From Caulobacteraceae bacterium (lineage in GTDB: Bacteria > Pseudomonadota > Alphaproteobacteria > Caulobacterales > Caulobacteraceae): a stretch of DNA of 49,576 bases. The notes under the pieces are model-generated. The model saw nothing but the letters and a program-made list of their open reading frames with translations, did no database searches and was not told the origin of the DNA. The DNA lies in the NCBI GenBank assembly GCA_019748095.1, contig JAIEQA010000072.1, forward strand, positions 1 to 49,576, in the 5' to 3' direction. The position numbers were made by a program, and so were the translations under genes. This document shows positions 25,840 through 33,780 of this stretch, in pieces. Position 1 is the first letter of the stretch; each line of letters opens with the position of its first letter.

Positions 25840-27201
25840 TCAGTAGGCGAAGTCGCGGTAGATGCGGGTGACGTCGCCCTTCCAGTCGCCATGATACAGG
25901 TCGAGCATCCGCTCGGCCGGTGTCACGCCCGTGTCGGCGATGTCTTCCAGCTCTGACAGAAAGCCGCGCTCGTCGACCATGCCGCCCGACATCCGGGCGC
26001 GGTTCTTCAGCCCCTGGCGCGCGATGGCGACCATGTCGACGGCGATGTCGCGCACGGAGCGGCCGGCGACCTCGGCCCTCAGGCCCAGCCGGGTCACGTC
26101 GCGACGCAGGCGCTCGTGGTCCTCGATGTCCCAGCCCTTGCACAGGTCCCAGGCGGCGGCCAGCGAGGGCGCATCGTAGAAGATGCCGGTCCACAGGGCG
26201 GGCAGGGCGCAGATCCGGCTCCACGGGCCGCCGTCCGAGCCGCGCATCTCCAGATACTGTTTCAGCCGGACCTCCGGGAACAGGGTGGTCAGGTGGTCGG
26301 CCCAGTCCTTCAGCGTCGGGCGTTCGCCCGGCAGGGCCGGCAGTTTCCCGTCCATGAAGTCACGGAACGACTGGCCCGAGGCGTCGATGTAGCGGTCGCC
26401 GCGCTTGGCGAAATACATCGGCGTATCCAGCGCATAGTTGGCATAGGTCTCGAAGCCGAAGCCGTCGGCGAAGACGAAATTCAGCATGCCGGTGCGGTCG
26501 GGATCGGTGTCGGTCCAGACATTGGCCCGGGCCGACAGGAAGCCGTTGGGCTTGCCCTCGGTGAAGGGCGAACAGGCGAACAGGGCGGTGCCGATCGGCT
26601 GGAGCGCCAGACTGGTGCGGAACTTGGCCACCATGTCGGCCTCGGTATCGAAGTCGAGGTTGGCCTGGATGGTGCAGGTGCGCAGCATCATGTCGAGCCC
26701 CAGATTGCCCTTCTTCGGCATATAGGCGCGCATGATGTCGTAGCGGCCCTTGGGCATGACCGGCACGTCCTCGCGCCGCCACATCGGATCGAAGCCCGCG
26801 CCGAGGAAGCCGAGGTTCAGCTCGTCGGCGACCATCTTGACCTCCATCAGGTGCTGGCCGGTCTCGGAGCAGATGTCGTGGATGGTCTGTAGCGGGGCCC
26901 CCGACAGTTCGAACTGTCCGCCGGGCTCCAGACTGATGGAGGCCATATAGCCCTCGGCGTTCCGGCGCTCGAGGGCGATCACATGGCCGGCCTCCTCGAC
27001 CGGGGCCCAGCCGAACCGCTGCAGCCCGGTCAGCATGGCGAGGATGCCGTTGGGCCCTTCATAGGTCGGGCGGCGCAGGGTCGACTTGTCGAAGCCGAAC
27101 TTCTCGTGTTCAGCCCCCACGCGCCATTGGTCTTTCGGCTTCATGCCCTTGGACATGACGCCCACGAGGTCGTCGAAGGTCAGCGGCGTCGGATCGGTCA
27201 T
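25840..27201 (-). CDS. gshA: Glutamate-cysteine ligase
   Basis: A 453-residue enzyme of the plant/alphaproteobacterial GCL type, which joins glutamate and cysteine with ATP in the first step of glutathione synthesis. Typical elements are WRVGAEHEKFGF (about 26-37), SISLEPGGQFELSG (about 88-101, with acidic metal ligands), MPKGRYDIMRAYMPKKG (about 149-165), RTCTIQANLDF and MRGSDGGPW. No glutathione synthetase gene is nearby. It is the last of a run of minus-strand genes but is separated from them by a 385-base gap, so it probably has its own promoter. Confidence 0.95.
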   Translation of the reverse strand: MTDPTPLTFDDLVGVMSKGMKPKDQWRVGAEHEKFGFDKSTLRRPTYEGPNGILAMLTGLQRFGWAPVEEAGHVIALERRNAEGYMASISLEPGGQFELSGAPLQTIHDICSETGQHLMEVKMVADELNLGFLGAGFDPMWRREDVPVMPKGRYDIMRAYMPKKGNLGLDMMLRTCTIQANLDFDTEADMVAKFRTSLALQPIGTALFACSPFTEGKPNGFLSARANVWTDTDPDRTGMLNFVFADGFGFETYANYALDTPMYFAKRGDRYIDASGQSFRDFMDGKLPALPGERPTLKDWADHLTTLFPEVRLKQYLEMRGSDGGPWSRICALPALWTGIFYDAPSLAAAWDLCKGWDIEDHERLRRDVTRLGLRAEVAGRSVRDIAVDMVAIARQGLKNRARMSGGMVDERGFLSELEDIADTGVTPAERMLDLYHGDWKGDVTRIYRDFAY

Positions 27202-27586
27202 GCAGGCCCCGGTTCGGGCGACTGGCCCGTTGCGGCTAGATGGGCGAGATTGCGGCCGGTCTCAAGGGGAGGCCGCCTGCGCATGTCTGGCCATGGCTTC
27301 GGATCTGTGGGTGAGGTCGACTGCCGGGCCTGCAGGGCTGGCTCTTCGCGGGTCCGAGGGTGACGAAAAAACACCGTGACATACCGTGACGAAATCGGTC
27401 CATGCCCAATATAATCAATCGGTTATATCTTCTGATTTTGTCATGGTGACGAGATTATCGGAAATTGCCGACCCGCAACGGGCTGTCGCCTGTGAAGGAT
27501 GTCAAAGACCCACGGCCGACATGGGTCGGCCCGGAACGGGTCGCAAGGCTCCGTCAGGAAAATAATCCTGAGCCGGCGAGGTGGCC
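27202..27586. other. Intergenic region upstream of gshA with AT-rich repeats
   Basis: This 385-base gap has no convincing gene. From about 27361 to 27470 it is notably richer in A+T than its surroundings. It contains ACCGTGAC twice with 10-base spacing (27373-27380 and 27383-27390) and related GTGACG words on either side. ATATAA and TTATAT form an inverted repeat with an 8-base gap (27409-27428). A hairpin GGCCGAC/GTCGGCC (27514-27531) may help end transcription of the leftward channel gene. Confidence 0.5.
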
Positions 27587-28030
27587 TCAGTCGTGGTGGT
27601 GGTGCCGGGACGGCAGGAAACGGGTCATCAGGGTGACGAAGAAGGCCACCGACCAGCCCAGCAACAGGGCTCCGTTGATCCCCTCGATCGCGCCCAGAAG
27701 TTTCCACTGCGGCGCCATGGCCGCGTCGGAAAAGCCGATCGCGCCATAGGCTATGGTCGAGAAATAGATGGCTTCGCGCATCGGTTCGACCGCCCCGATC
27801 CCTCGATACAGGAAGGCATAGAGCCAGATCTCGACCCCGTGCAGGACCAGCAGGCCCAGGGCCGCCAGAACGGCCACAATGGCCCCTTCCATCGAGACCG
27901 GGCTGACCCGCGACTGGCCGGTGGCGCGCTCGCGCCATTCCATCAGCCGGCCGAGTCCCAGCAAGCCGGCCCCGTGGAGGATCACGGTCAGCAGCACCAT
28001 GGCTGTCGCGATCGCCAGTTCGGCCAACAT
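27587..28030 (-). CDS. Two-helix ion channel family protein
   Basis: A 147-residue membrane protein with hydrophobic helices at about 4-28, 48-73 and 118-137 and a re-entrant pore-like segment AIYFSTIAYGAIGFSD (about 87-102). The last segment resembles the K+ channel pore loop, in which TVGYGD forms the selectivity filter. Here the filter reads T-I-A-Y-G-A-I-G-F, so selectivity is uncertain. No RCK or cyclic-nucleotide domain is attached. It ends in a natural histidine run (SRHHHHD). The gene lies four bases downstream of rsmE and is probably co-transcribed with it. Confidence 0.75.
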   Translation of the reverse strand: MLAELAIATAMVLLTVILHGAGLLGLGRLMEWRERATGQSRVSPVSMEGAIVAVLAALGLLVLHGVEIWLYAFLYRGIGAVEPMREAIYFSTIAYGAIGFSDAAMAPQWKLLGAIEGINGALLLGWSVAFFVTLMTRFLPSRHHHHD

Positions 28031-28034
28031 CCCC

Positions 28035-28748
28035 CTAACGCTCCCAGTCGCCGACGGCGGCCTGCCACAGGGTCATGGCGGCGATGGCGGCGGTGTCGGC
28101 CCGCAGGATGCGCGGGCCCAGGGATACGGCGGTGGTGAAGGGCAGGGCCCGCAGCCGGTCGCGTTCCTCGGGCGCGAACCCGCCCTCGGGCCCGATCAGG
28201 ATGGCCCACGGGCCCGGCTCCGTGATGGTGGACGCTACCGGCGCGCCCCCGGTCTCGTCGCAGAACATCAGCCGGCGGCCGGGATCCCAGTCGTCCAGAA
28301 GGGCGTCCAGCTTCTGCGGATCCTCGATCATGGGCACGTCCAGCCGGCCGGTCTGTTCGGCCGCCTCAATGGCGATGGCGTCCAGCCGGTCGAGGCGGAC
28401 ATGTTCGACATTGGTTCGCCGGGTGACGGTCAGCCGGACGCGGCGAGCCCCCAGTTCGGCGGCCTTCTCGACGATCGTCTCGACCCGGGATTTCTTGACC
28501 ACGGCGACGATCAGGTCGAGGTCGGGGCCCAGGGTCTGGGGCCGGACCTGCTCTTCCAGACGCAGGATGACGCCCTTTTTCAGGATCTCGGCGATGACGC
28601 AGCGCCATTCGCCGTCGCGGCCATTGAACACCAGCAGGGCGTCGCCGAGCTTCAGCCGCATGACCTGGGTCAGATAACGCGACTGGTTCAGCGTCGGGGC
28701 GACGGCGGCGGCGGGCGACAGGTCGGCGGTGACGTGAAGGCGGATCAT
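28035..28748 (-). CDS. rsmE: 16S rRNA (uracil-1498-N3)-methyltransferase
   Basis: A 237-residue SPOUT-class enzyme that uses S-adenosylmethionine to methylate U1498 in helix 44 of 16S rRNA. The N-terminal PUA-like domain occupies about 1-70. The trefoil knot is marked by LIGPEGGFAPEERDRL (about 182-197) and SLGPRILRADTAAIAAM (about 208-224). Length is normal. It is nine bases downstream of a hypothetical gene and four bases upstream of the ion-channel gene on the same strand. Confidence 0.95.
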   Translation of the reverse strand: MIRLHVTADLSPAAAVAPTLNQSRYLTQVMRLKLGDALLVFNGRDGEWRCVIAEILKKGVILRLEEQVRPQTLGPDLDLIVAVVKKSRVETIVEKAAELGARRVRLTVTRRTNVEHVRLDRLDAIAIEAAEQTGRLDVPMIEDPQKLDALLDDWDPGRRLMFCDETGGAPVASTITEPGPWAILIGPEGGFAPEERDRLRALPFTTAVSLGPRILRADTAAIAAMTLWQAAVGDWER

Positions 28749-28757
28749 GGTGCGACC

Positions 28758-29150
28758 TTAGCCGCCCGGCGGCGTCTCGGGCAGTCGCGCCCCCAGGGAT
28801 TTTGCCACCACGGGGAAGAGGGCGTCGGCCTCGGCTTCGGTGGTTCCGAAGGGCGCGCGCAGGTCCAGCCAGTAGGCGCGGAACTCCGCCCCGTCACTGT
28901 TCGCCAAAACCGTCAGGGCCGCCTTGATCCGCGTCTGCGTCTCCCGCGTCAGCTCCGCGAACGGGCCGGCGATGTCGGTCTTGAGGGCGCGGGCGACGTC
29001 TTTCGCGTCCATCGGATCGACGGGGCCGAGCCGGGCCAGGGTCTCTGCATTGCCGGCCCCGCCGATCCACGGATCGAACAGGCTGTCGAGCAGTTCGGAC
29101 CGAGCCCGGGCCTCGCGTTCCGCCAGTCTCTGGGGGGCTGTCTTGCGCAT
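28758..29150 (-). CDS. Hypothetical protein between acyl-CoA dehydrogenase and rsmE
   Basis: A 130-residue, probably soluble helical protein (MRKTAPQRLAEREARARSEL). It has no signal peptide, membrane helix or cysteine. A central region DAKDVARALKTDIAGPFAELTRETQTRIKAALTVL looks amphipathic. The C-terminus is proline- and glycine-rich. I do not recognise a family. The start follows the acyl-CoA dehydrogenase stop by 11 bases and its end precedes rsmE by nine, so it belongs to that operon. Coding use resembles the neighbours. Confidence 0.75.
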   Translation of the reverse strand: MRKTAPQRLAEREARARSELLDSLFDPWIGGAGNAETLARLGPVDPMDAKDVARALKTDIAGPFAELTRETQTRIKAALTVLANSDGAEFRAYWLDLRAPFGTTEAEADALFPVVAKSLGARLPETPPGG

Positions 29151-29161
29151 GCGGACAGGTC

Positions 29162-30325
29162 TTACAGCGAACGCGCGATCAACACCTTCATGATCTCGTT
29201 GGTGCCGCCGTAGATGCGCTGGACGCGGGCGTCCTTGTAGAGCTGGGCGATCGGATATTCGTTCATATAGCCGTAGCCGCCGTGCAGCTGGAGCATCTCG
29301 TCCAGGGTCTCGCCCTGGATGTCGGTGACCCAGTATTTGGCCATGGAGGCGGTGACGGCATCCAGCTGGCCCTTCAGGTGCAGGCCGATGCAGTGGTCGA
29401 CGAAGACGCGGGCGACAGTCAGCTTGGTCTTGACCTCGGCCAGTTTGAATTGGGTGTTCTGGAAATCGAGCACCGTCTTGCCGAAGGCCTTGCGCTGTTT
29501 GACGTAGGCGAGGGTCTCCTGCAGCCCGCGCTCGGCGGCGGCGATGCCCTGGATGGCGATGTTCAGCCGCTCCTGCGGCAGTTGCTGCATCAGCTGGATG
29601 AAGCCCATGCCCTCGCCGCCACCGATGATGTTCTCGCCCGGTACCTTCACGTCGTTGAAGAACAGTTCCGAGGTGTCATTGCCCTCCATGCCGATCTTGT
29701 GGAGGTTGCGGCCGCGCTCGAACCCTTCCGCCCCGTCGGTCTCGACCACGATCAGGCTGGTGCCTTTCGCGCCCGCCGTCGGGTCGGTCTTGGCCACGAC
29801 GATGATGAAGTTGGCCAGCTGGCCATTGGTGATGAAGGTCTTGGAGCCGTTCACCACATAGCCGTTGCCGGACTTGATGGCGGTGGTCTTGATGCCCTGC
29901 AGGTCGCTGCCCGCGCCCGGTTCGGTCATGGCGATGGCCCCGACCAGTTCGCCGGTCAGCAGCCGCGGCAGCCAGCGTTCCTTCTGTTCCGGCGTGCCAT
30001 AGTGCCAGATGTAGGGGGCGACGATGGCGTTGTGCAGGCTGATGCCGAAATGGTCCGCGCCCTTCCAGCCCAGCTGGCGCATCAGCACGACCTCGTGGCG
30101 ATAGTCGCCGCCCATGCCGCCGTCTTCCTCGGGCATGGACAGGCCCAGAAGCCCGGCCTCGCCGGCCTTGTTCCACAGGTCACGCGGGACGCTGGAGTTG
30201 GCGATCCACGACTGGACGGCCTCGGGCGGGGCGTGTTCGTCGATCCATTTGCCGACGCTGTCGGAGAACAGGACGATGTCCTCTTCCAGCATGAAATCGG
30301 GGGAGGGGGTGTCGATGACGTTCAT
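29162..30325 (-). CDS. Acyl-CoA dehydrogenase
   Basis: A 387-residue flavoprotein; the ATG at 30325 has GGAG eight bases upstream and is preferred over an in-frame GTG at 30334. Domain order is helical N-terminus, beta domain with MTEPGAGSDLQGIKTTA (about 130-147), then C-terminal helices with LQLHGGYGYMNEYPIAQLYKDARVQRIYGGTNEIMK (about 346-381). The final motif carries FAD and substrate contacts. It oxidises an acyl-CoA to the enoyl-CoA and passes electrons to ETF. Chain length is not evident. It is downstream of a second, larger acyl-CoA dehydrogenase and a MerR regulator. Confidence 0.94.
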   Translation of the reverse strand: MNVIDTPSPDFMLEEDIVLFSDSVGKWIDEHAPPEAVQSWIANSSVPRDLWNKAGEAGLLGLSMPEEDGGMGGDYRHEVVLMRQLGWKGADHFGISLHNAIVAPYIWHYGTPEQKERWLPRLLTGELVGAIAMTEPGAGSDLQGIKTTAIKSGNGYVVNGSKTFITNGQLANFIIVVAKTDPTAGAKGTSLIVVETDGAEGFERGRNLHKIGMEGNDTSELFFNDVKVPGENIIGGGEGMGFIQLMQQLPQERLNIAIQGIAAAERGLQETLAYVKQRKAFGKTVLDFQNTQFKLAEVKTKLTVARVFVDHCIGLHLKGQLDAVTASMAKYWVTDIQGETLDEMLQLHGGYGYMNEYPIAQLYKDARVQRIYGGTNEIMKVLIARSL

Positions 30326-30348
30326 GGGAAACACTCCGCTTTGGGGAA

Positions 30349-30522
30349 CCTTCTCCCGAAGGGAGAGGGCTTGAGCGCCCGGCGGCGTCAGCCGCCGTCC
30401 TTGCGCGAAAGGGTGAGGGGCTGAGGTGCCAGACGGTGAGGGCGTAACCCCTCACCCTTTCGGCTTGCGGATCGCTGCGCTCTCCGAGCCTCAAGCTCTC
30501 TCCCTCCGGGAGAGGGTGGCTT
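30349..30522. repeat. Large imperfect inverted repeat between two acyl-CoA dehydrogenase genes
   Basis: Nested palindromes fill the gap. The outer arms are a CCTTCTCCCGAAGGGAGAGG-type sequence at 30349-30368 followed by GCTTGAG, and its near reverse complement (CTCAAGCTCTCTCC...) at about 30490-30522. The inner arms CGAAAGGGTGAGGGG (30406-30420) and CCCCTCACCCTTTCG (30448-30462) match perfectly over 15 bases. This looks like a dispersed intergenic REP-like element. The right end slightly overlaps the 3' end of the upstream gene. Confidence 0.8.
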
Positions 30523-32308
30523 AGAACGCCTCCGCCGGCATCTGCATCAGGACTTCGGAGCCGGTCTTCAGCTTGACCAGATGGGCGGCGGCGTCGGGCA
30601 GGATACGTTCGACGAAATAGCGGCCGGTCTGGAGCTTGGTGACATAGAAGGGGTCGGCGGATCCGGCGTCGATCTGCTTCTGCGCCGCGACGGCCATCTG
30701 GCCCCAGACATAGGCCAAAGCGGTCAGGCCGAAGATGTGCAGATAGTCGGTCGAGGCGGCCCCGGCATTGTCCGGGTTCTGCATGCCGTTCTGCATCAGC
30801 CACATGGTGCCCTCCTGCAGCCTGGCCTTGGTCTCGGCCAGACCGTCGACGAAGGGTTTGACGGCAGCTCCGGCCCCGGCATTCTCGGCCACGAAGGCGT
30901 CGATGTCGGCGAACCAGCTCATGATAGCGCGACCGCCATTGGCCGGCAGTTTGCGCCCCACCAGATCCAGGGCCTGGATGCCGTTGGCCCCCTCATAGAT
31001 CATGGTGATGCGGGCATCGCGCAGATACTGGCTGGCCGGGAAATGCTCGGTGTAGCCCGAGCCGCCGTGGACCTGCATGGCCAGGGAGGCGACGTGGAAG
31101 CCCTTGTCGGTCAGATAGGCCTTCAGCACGGGCGTAATCAGACCCATGTAGTCGCGGGCCTTCTGGGCCTCGGCCTCGTCGTTGGAATGCTGCAGGTCGG
31201 CCTGCAGCGCGGTCCACAGGGTGAAGGCCTGGCCGCCTTCGACAAAGGCCTTGGCCTCCAGCAACATGCGGCGCACGTCGGGGTGGACCATGATGGAATC
31301 GGCCGGGCCGGACGGGTTCTTGGGTCCGGTCAGGCTGCGGCCCTGAAGCCGGTCGTGGGCGAACTCGACCGCGGCCTGATAGGCGGCGGTGCCGATCGAC
31401 AGACCCTGCAGGCCGGTGCCAAGGCGGGCCTCGTTCATCATCACGAACATGGCGGCCATGCCCTTGTTCTCGGTCCCGACCAGCCAGCCCTTGGCCTCGT
31501 CATAGGCCATGACGCAGGTGGCGTTGCCGTGGATGCCCATCTTGTGCTCGAGGCCGGCGCAGCCGACGCCGGTGTTGGGCTCGCCCAAGCTGCCGTCCTC
31601 GTTGACGAACACCTTGGGCACGACGAACAGGCTGATGCCCTTGATGCCTTCCGGCGCGCCCTCGATCCGGGCCAGGACCAGATGGATGATGTTGTCGGTG
31701 AAGTCGTGCTCGCCCGAGCTGATCCAGATCTTCTGGCCGGTGATGTTGTAGCTGCCGTCGCCGTTCGGCACCGCCTTGGTGCGGATCAGGCCCAGGTCCG
31801 TGCCGCACTGGGGCTCGGTCAGGTTCATGGTCCCGCCCCATTCGCCGGACGCCATCTTGGGCAGATACATGGCCTTCTGTTCAGCGCTGCCATTGGCGTT
31901 CAGACCCCAGTAGGCCCCCGCCGTCAGGCCCGGATACATGGAGAAGGCCGGAGAGGCGGCGGCGGTGAACTGGCCAAAGGCCATGGCCACGACCGAGGGC
32001 ATGCCCTGGCCGCCATGCTCGGGCAGGGCCGACAGGGCGGGCCAGCCGGCCTCGACCATCTGGTGATAGGCCTCCTTCCAGCCGGTCGGGCCGGTGACCT
32101 TGCCGTCAACCCATTTGCAGCCTTCCTGATCGCCGATCCGGTTGATCGGGGCGATTACTTCCTCGGCGAATTTGGCACCCTCCTCCAGGATCTGGGCGAC
32201 CAGATCGGAGGAGACGTCCTGGAAGCCGGGGGAGTTCGAATAGCGGTCGATCTCCAGCACTTCGTTCAGAATGAAGGTCAGGTCGCGGACGGGCGCCTTG
32301 TAGGCCAT
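30521..32308 (-). CDS. Acyl-CoA dehydrogenase, long form (DmdC/AidB-like)
   Basis: A 595-residue acyl-CoA dehydrogenase of the long type. It opens MAYKAPVRDLTFILNEVLE, the extra N-terminal domain seen in 3-methylmercaptopropionyl-CoA dehydrogenase (DmdC) relatives. TEPQCGTDLGLIRTKA lies in the beta domain (about 170-185). MQVHGGSGYTEHFPASQYLRDARITMIYEGANGIQALDL (about 414-452) carries the catalytic-domain signature, and a C-terminal extension follows. It probably starts beta-oxidation of a branched or medium-chain acyl-CoA. DmdC activity itself cannot be assumed. It begins four bases after the MerR-type regulator gene, so the two share a transcript. Confidence 0.93.
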   Translation of the reverse strand: MAYKAPVRDLTFILNEVLEIDRYSNSPGFQDVSSDLVAQILEEGAKFAEEVIAPINRIGDQEGCKWVDGKVTGPTGWKEAYHQMVEAGWPALSALPEHGGQGMPSVVAMAFGQFTAAASPAFSMYPGLTAGAYWGLNANGSAEQKAMYLPKMASGEWGGTMNLTEPQCGTDLGLIRTKAVPNGDGSYNITGQKIWISSGEHDFTDNIIHLVLARIEGAPEGIKGISLFVVPKVFVNEDGSLGEPNTGVGCAGLEHKMGIHGNATCVMAYDEAKGWLVGTENKGMAAMFVMMNEARLGTGLQGLSIGTAAYQAAVEFAHDRLQGRSLTGPKNPSGPADSIMVHPDVRRMLLEAKAFVEGGQAFTLWTALQADLQHSNDEAEAQKARDYMGLITPVLKAYLTDKGFHVASLAMQVHGGSGYTEHFPASQYLRDARITMIYEGANGIQALDLVGRKLPANGGRAIMSWFADIDAFVAENAGAGAAVKPFVDGLAETKARLQEGTMWLMQNGMQNPDNAGAASTDYLHIFGLTALAYVWGQMAVAAQKQIDAGSADPFYVTKLQTGRYFVERILPDAAAHLVKLKTGSEVLMQMPAEAF

Positions 32309-32312
32309 GGGG

Positions 32313-32795
32313 TCAGGCTCTCAGTTTGAACGGATGATGGTGGTGGTGGTCGAGGCGTTCGCGCAGCACCGAGGCATATTCCTCGGCACCGGGCAGGAGG
32401 TCGGGCCGCTGTTCGGACAGGCGGGCCTCCATGGCGGCGCAGGCTTCCTCGGCCATCTCGATGGCGGCGTCGAGGTCCTCGCGCTGCTGTTTCAGGGCCG
32501 CGATCTGGGCCCGGTGACGGCGCAGGGCGATGGCCATCTGATGGGTATTGCCGTCGTTGCGGTCATACAGATCCAGCATCTCCTGGATCTCGGTGAGGGT
32601 GAATCCGATGCGGCGGCCGCGCAGGATCAGCTTCAGCCGGGCGCGGTCGCGGGCGTCATAGACCCGTGTCTGACCCTTGCGGGCCGGGGTCAGCAGGCCC
32701 TTGTCCTCATAGAAGCGAAGGGCGCGCGCGGTGGCTCCGAACTCGCGACAGAGCTGGCGGATCGAATAGGTGCGATGGTCGTCGGCGGTCGCCAT
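32313..32795 (-). CDS. MerR-family regulator, LiuR-like
   Basis: A 160-residue regulator; I prefer the ATG at 32795 (MATADDHRTYSIRQL) over an in-frame start at 32804. The winged helix has FGATARALRFYEDKGLLTPARKGQTRVYDARDRARL (about 19-54). A long coiled-coil dimer helix follows (about 85-130). No cysteine metal site is seen, which fits the metabolite-sensing LiuR/acyl-CoA group rather than metal sensors. LiuR regulators control branched-chain amino-acid and fatty-acid degradation. It is first in an operon with acyl-CoA dehydrogenase genes and has a LiuR-like palindrome just upstream. The C-terminus carries a natural His5 run. Confidence 0.9.
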   Translation of the reverse strand: MATADDHRTYSIRQLCREFGATARALRFYEDKGLLTPARKGQTRVYDARDRARLKLILRGRRIGFTLTEIQEMLDLYDRNDGNTHQMAIALRRHRAQIAALKQQREDLDAAIEMAEEACAAMEARLSEQRPDLLPGAEEYASVLRERLDHHHHHPFKLRA

Positions 32796-32808
32796 GAACA
32801 CCACATAA

Positions 32809-32826
32809 CTTGACGCGAACGTAAAG
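32809..32826. promoter_or_regulatory. LiuR-like operator in front of the MerR gene
   Basis: CTTGACGCGAACGTAAAG, read on the other strand as CTTTACGTTCGCGTCAAG, is an imperfect palindrome. It resembles the TTTACGT-ACGTAAA pattern described for LiuR-type MerR regulators. It is 14-31 bases from the preferred start of the MerR gene, as expected for autoregulation. It also lies in the gap shared with the divergent DUF2256 gene. Confidence 0.6.
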
Positions 32827-32886
32827 GGAAGCTTTCAGCGTGTCGCATGGGCTTGCGCGCGCTGGTGCGCCAGACGATACGGCTGA

Positions 32887-33078
32887 ATGGCGCGCAAACA
32901 CGTCAACAAGGGGCAGGCTCCGGCCAAGGGGGACCTGCCGTCAAAGGACTGCCCGGTGTGCCGGCGGCCGTTCGTCTGGCGCGCCAAATGGGCGCGGGAC
33001 TGGGATCAGGTGAAATTCTGTTCCGAGCGCTGCCGCCGGACTGGTGTCAGCGGCGGCCCAGCAGCACCGGGATCGTGA
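32887..33078 (+). CDS. DUF2256 family small Cys-motif protein
   Basis: A 63-residue basic protein (MARKHVNKGQAPAKGDLP) with CPVC (about 22-25) and CSERC (about 45-49) around FVWRAKWARDWDQVKF. The spacing suggests a small zinc-binding fold. This matches DUF2256, whose members are often near cryptochrome/photolyase genes; none is seen here. Function is unknown. Its 3' end overlaps the convergent DoxX-family gene by 32 bases. Confidence 0.82.
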   Translation: MARKHVNKGQAPAKGDLPSKDCPVCRRPFVWRAKWARDWDQVKFCSERCRRTGVSGGPAAPGS

Positions 33079-33475
33079 TTGCCAGCAGGGCGGCATTGAT
33101 CAGGGCGAGCCCCAGATCGAGGCCGGCGGCATGGACCAGCAGCATGACGGTCTCCAGGCCGATCAGGCCGGCGGCCGAGATCAGCAGGGGCCAGCGGCCG
33201 ATCCGCCAGGAGGCGAGGGGGGCCAGCATGCCGAGCGCCAGGACAAGCTCCACAATGCCCACGCCCCGGACGAGGGGCTCGGCCACATAGGCGGGCCAGG
33301 TCATCAGGGCCACCAGATTGTCCAGCGGCTCGGTCAGTTTGGCGTAGCCGGCGGCGACGAAGAACATCGCGACCCAGCCCTGCAGCGTCCAGAGCGCGAG
33401 GTTGCGATAGCCGGCCAGGGCGCGGGCGCGGGCGGCGGAGACCGGAGGGCGAGCAGGGGTGCAGGTCGTGGGCAT
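33047..33475 (-). CDS. DoxX-family membrane protein
   Basis: A 142-residue protein with four hydrophobic helices (about 28-45, 68-88, 95-117 and 120-138) and the motif FFVAAGYAKLTEPLDNL, matching the DoxX-family N-terminal helix (G-x-x-K-L). DoxX-family proteins are quinone- or thiol-linked inner-membrane proteins of varied role. The N-terminal 20 residues are cytoplasmic and rich in Ala/Arg. It reads away from the 33476-33780 gap, which probably contains its promoter. The 3' end overlaps the convergent DUF2256 gene. Confidence 0.82.
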   Translation of the reverse strand: MPTTCTPARPPVSAARARALAGYRNLALWTLQGWVAMFFVAAGYAKLTEPLDNLVALMTWPAYVAEPLVRGVGIVELVLALGMLAPLASWRIGRWPLLISAAGLIGLETVMLLVHAAGLDLGLALINAALLAITIPVLLGRR

Positions 33476-33780
33476 GGCGTTTTTCGTTCGTCGGGGAGGA
33501 CGGGGGATCGGTAACAGTATCTAGATCAGATTGGTCATCCGGTTTCGCAAGGCCTTGAGGCTCGCATTGTAACCGATGGTGATGAACAAGCTGTGCCGTA
33601 AGGCGGGGCAGGTGAGGACCGGCGATGGGCCGGGGCAGCGCGCCCTTGCAGGCCCGCGTCCGGGTGCACGTATGGCACAGCTTGAACGGCGAGTCATCAG
33701 TCGTTGACATCAATTGATGACTTATCGCATCCGCCCGCCGTCCGGGGGCGCCCGGCCCGCCGCCGGCACCTTGCAATGGA
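33476..33780. other. Intergenic region with long-range inverted repeat and palindrome
   Basis: No gene is convincing in this 305-base stretch. CAAGCTGTGCC (33587-33597) and GGCACAGCTTG (33674-33684) are perfect complements 76 bases apart and could close a structured RNA or DNA loop. CATCAATTGATG (33708-33719) is a perfect 12-base palindrome just downstream, flanked by GTCATC and a GATGAC that shares its final bases. These may regulate the DoxX gene to the left or be part of a small RNA. Confidence 0.45.

Noticed and set aside
30581..32329. 582-residue plus-strand frame opposite the long acyl-CoA dehydrogenase
   Set aside because: It is antisense to a complete enzyme with family motifs and has only repetitive Gly/Asp/Leu composition.
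27590..32350. His-tag-like runs at the ends of the channel protein (27590) and the MerR protein (32340)
   Set aside because: They lie in otherwise natural genes with family-typical bodies and no linker, so they are native sequence rather than vector remnants.
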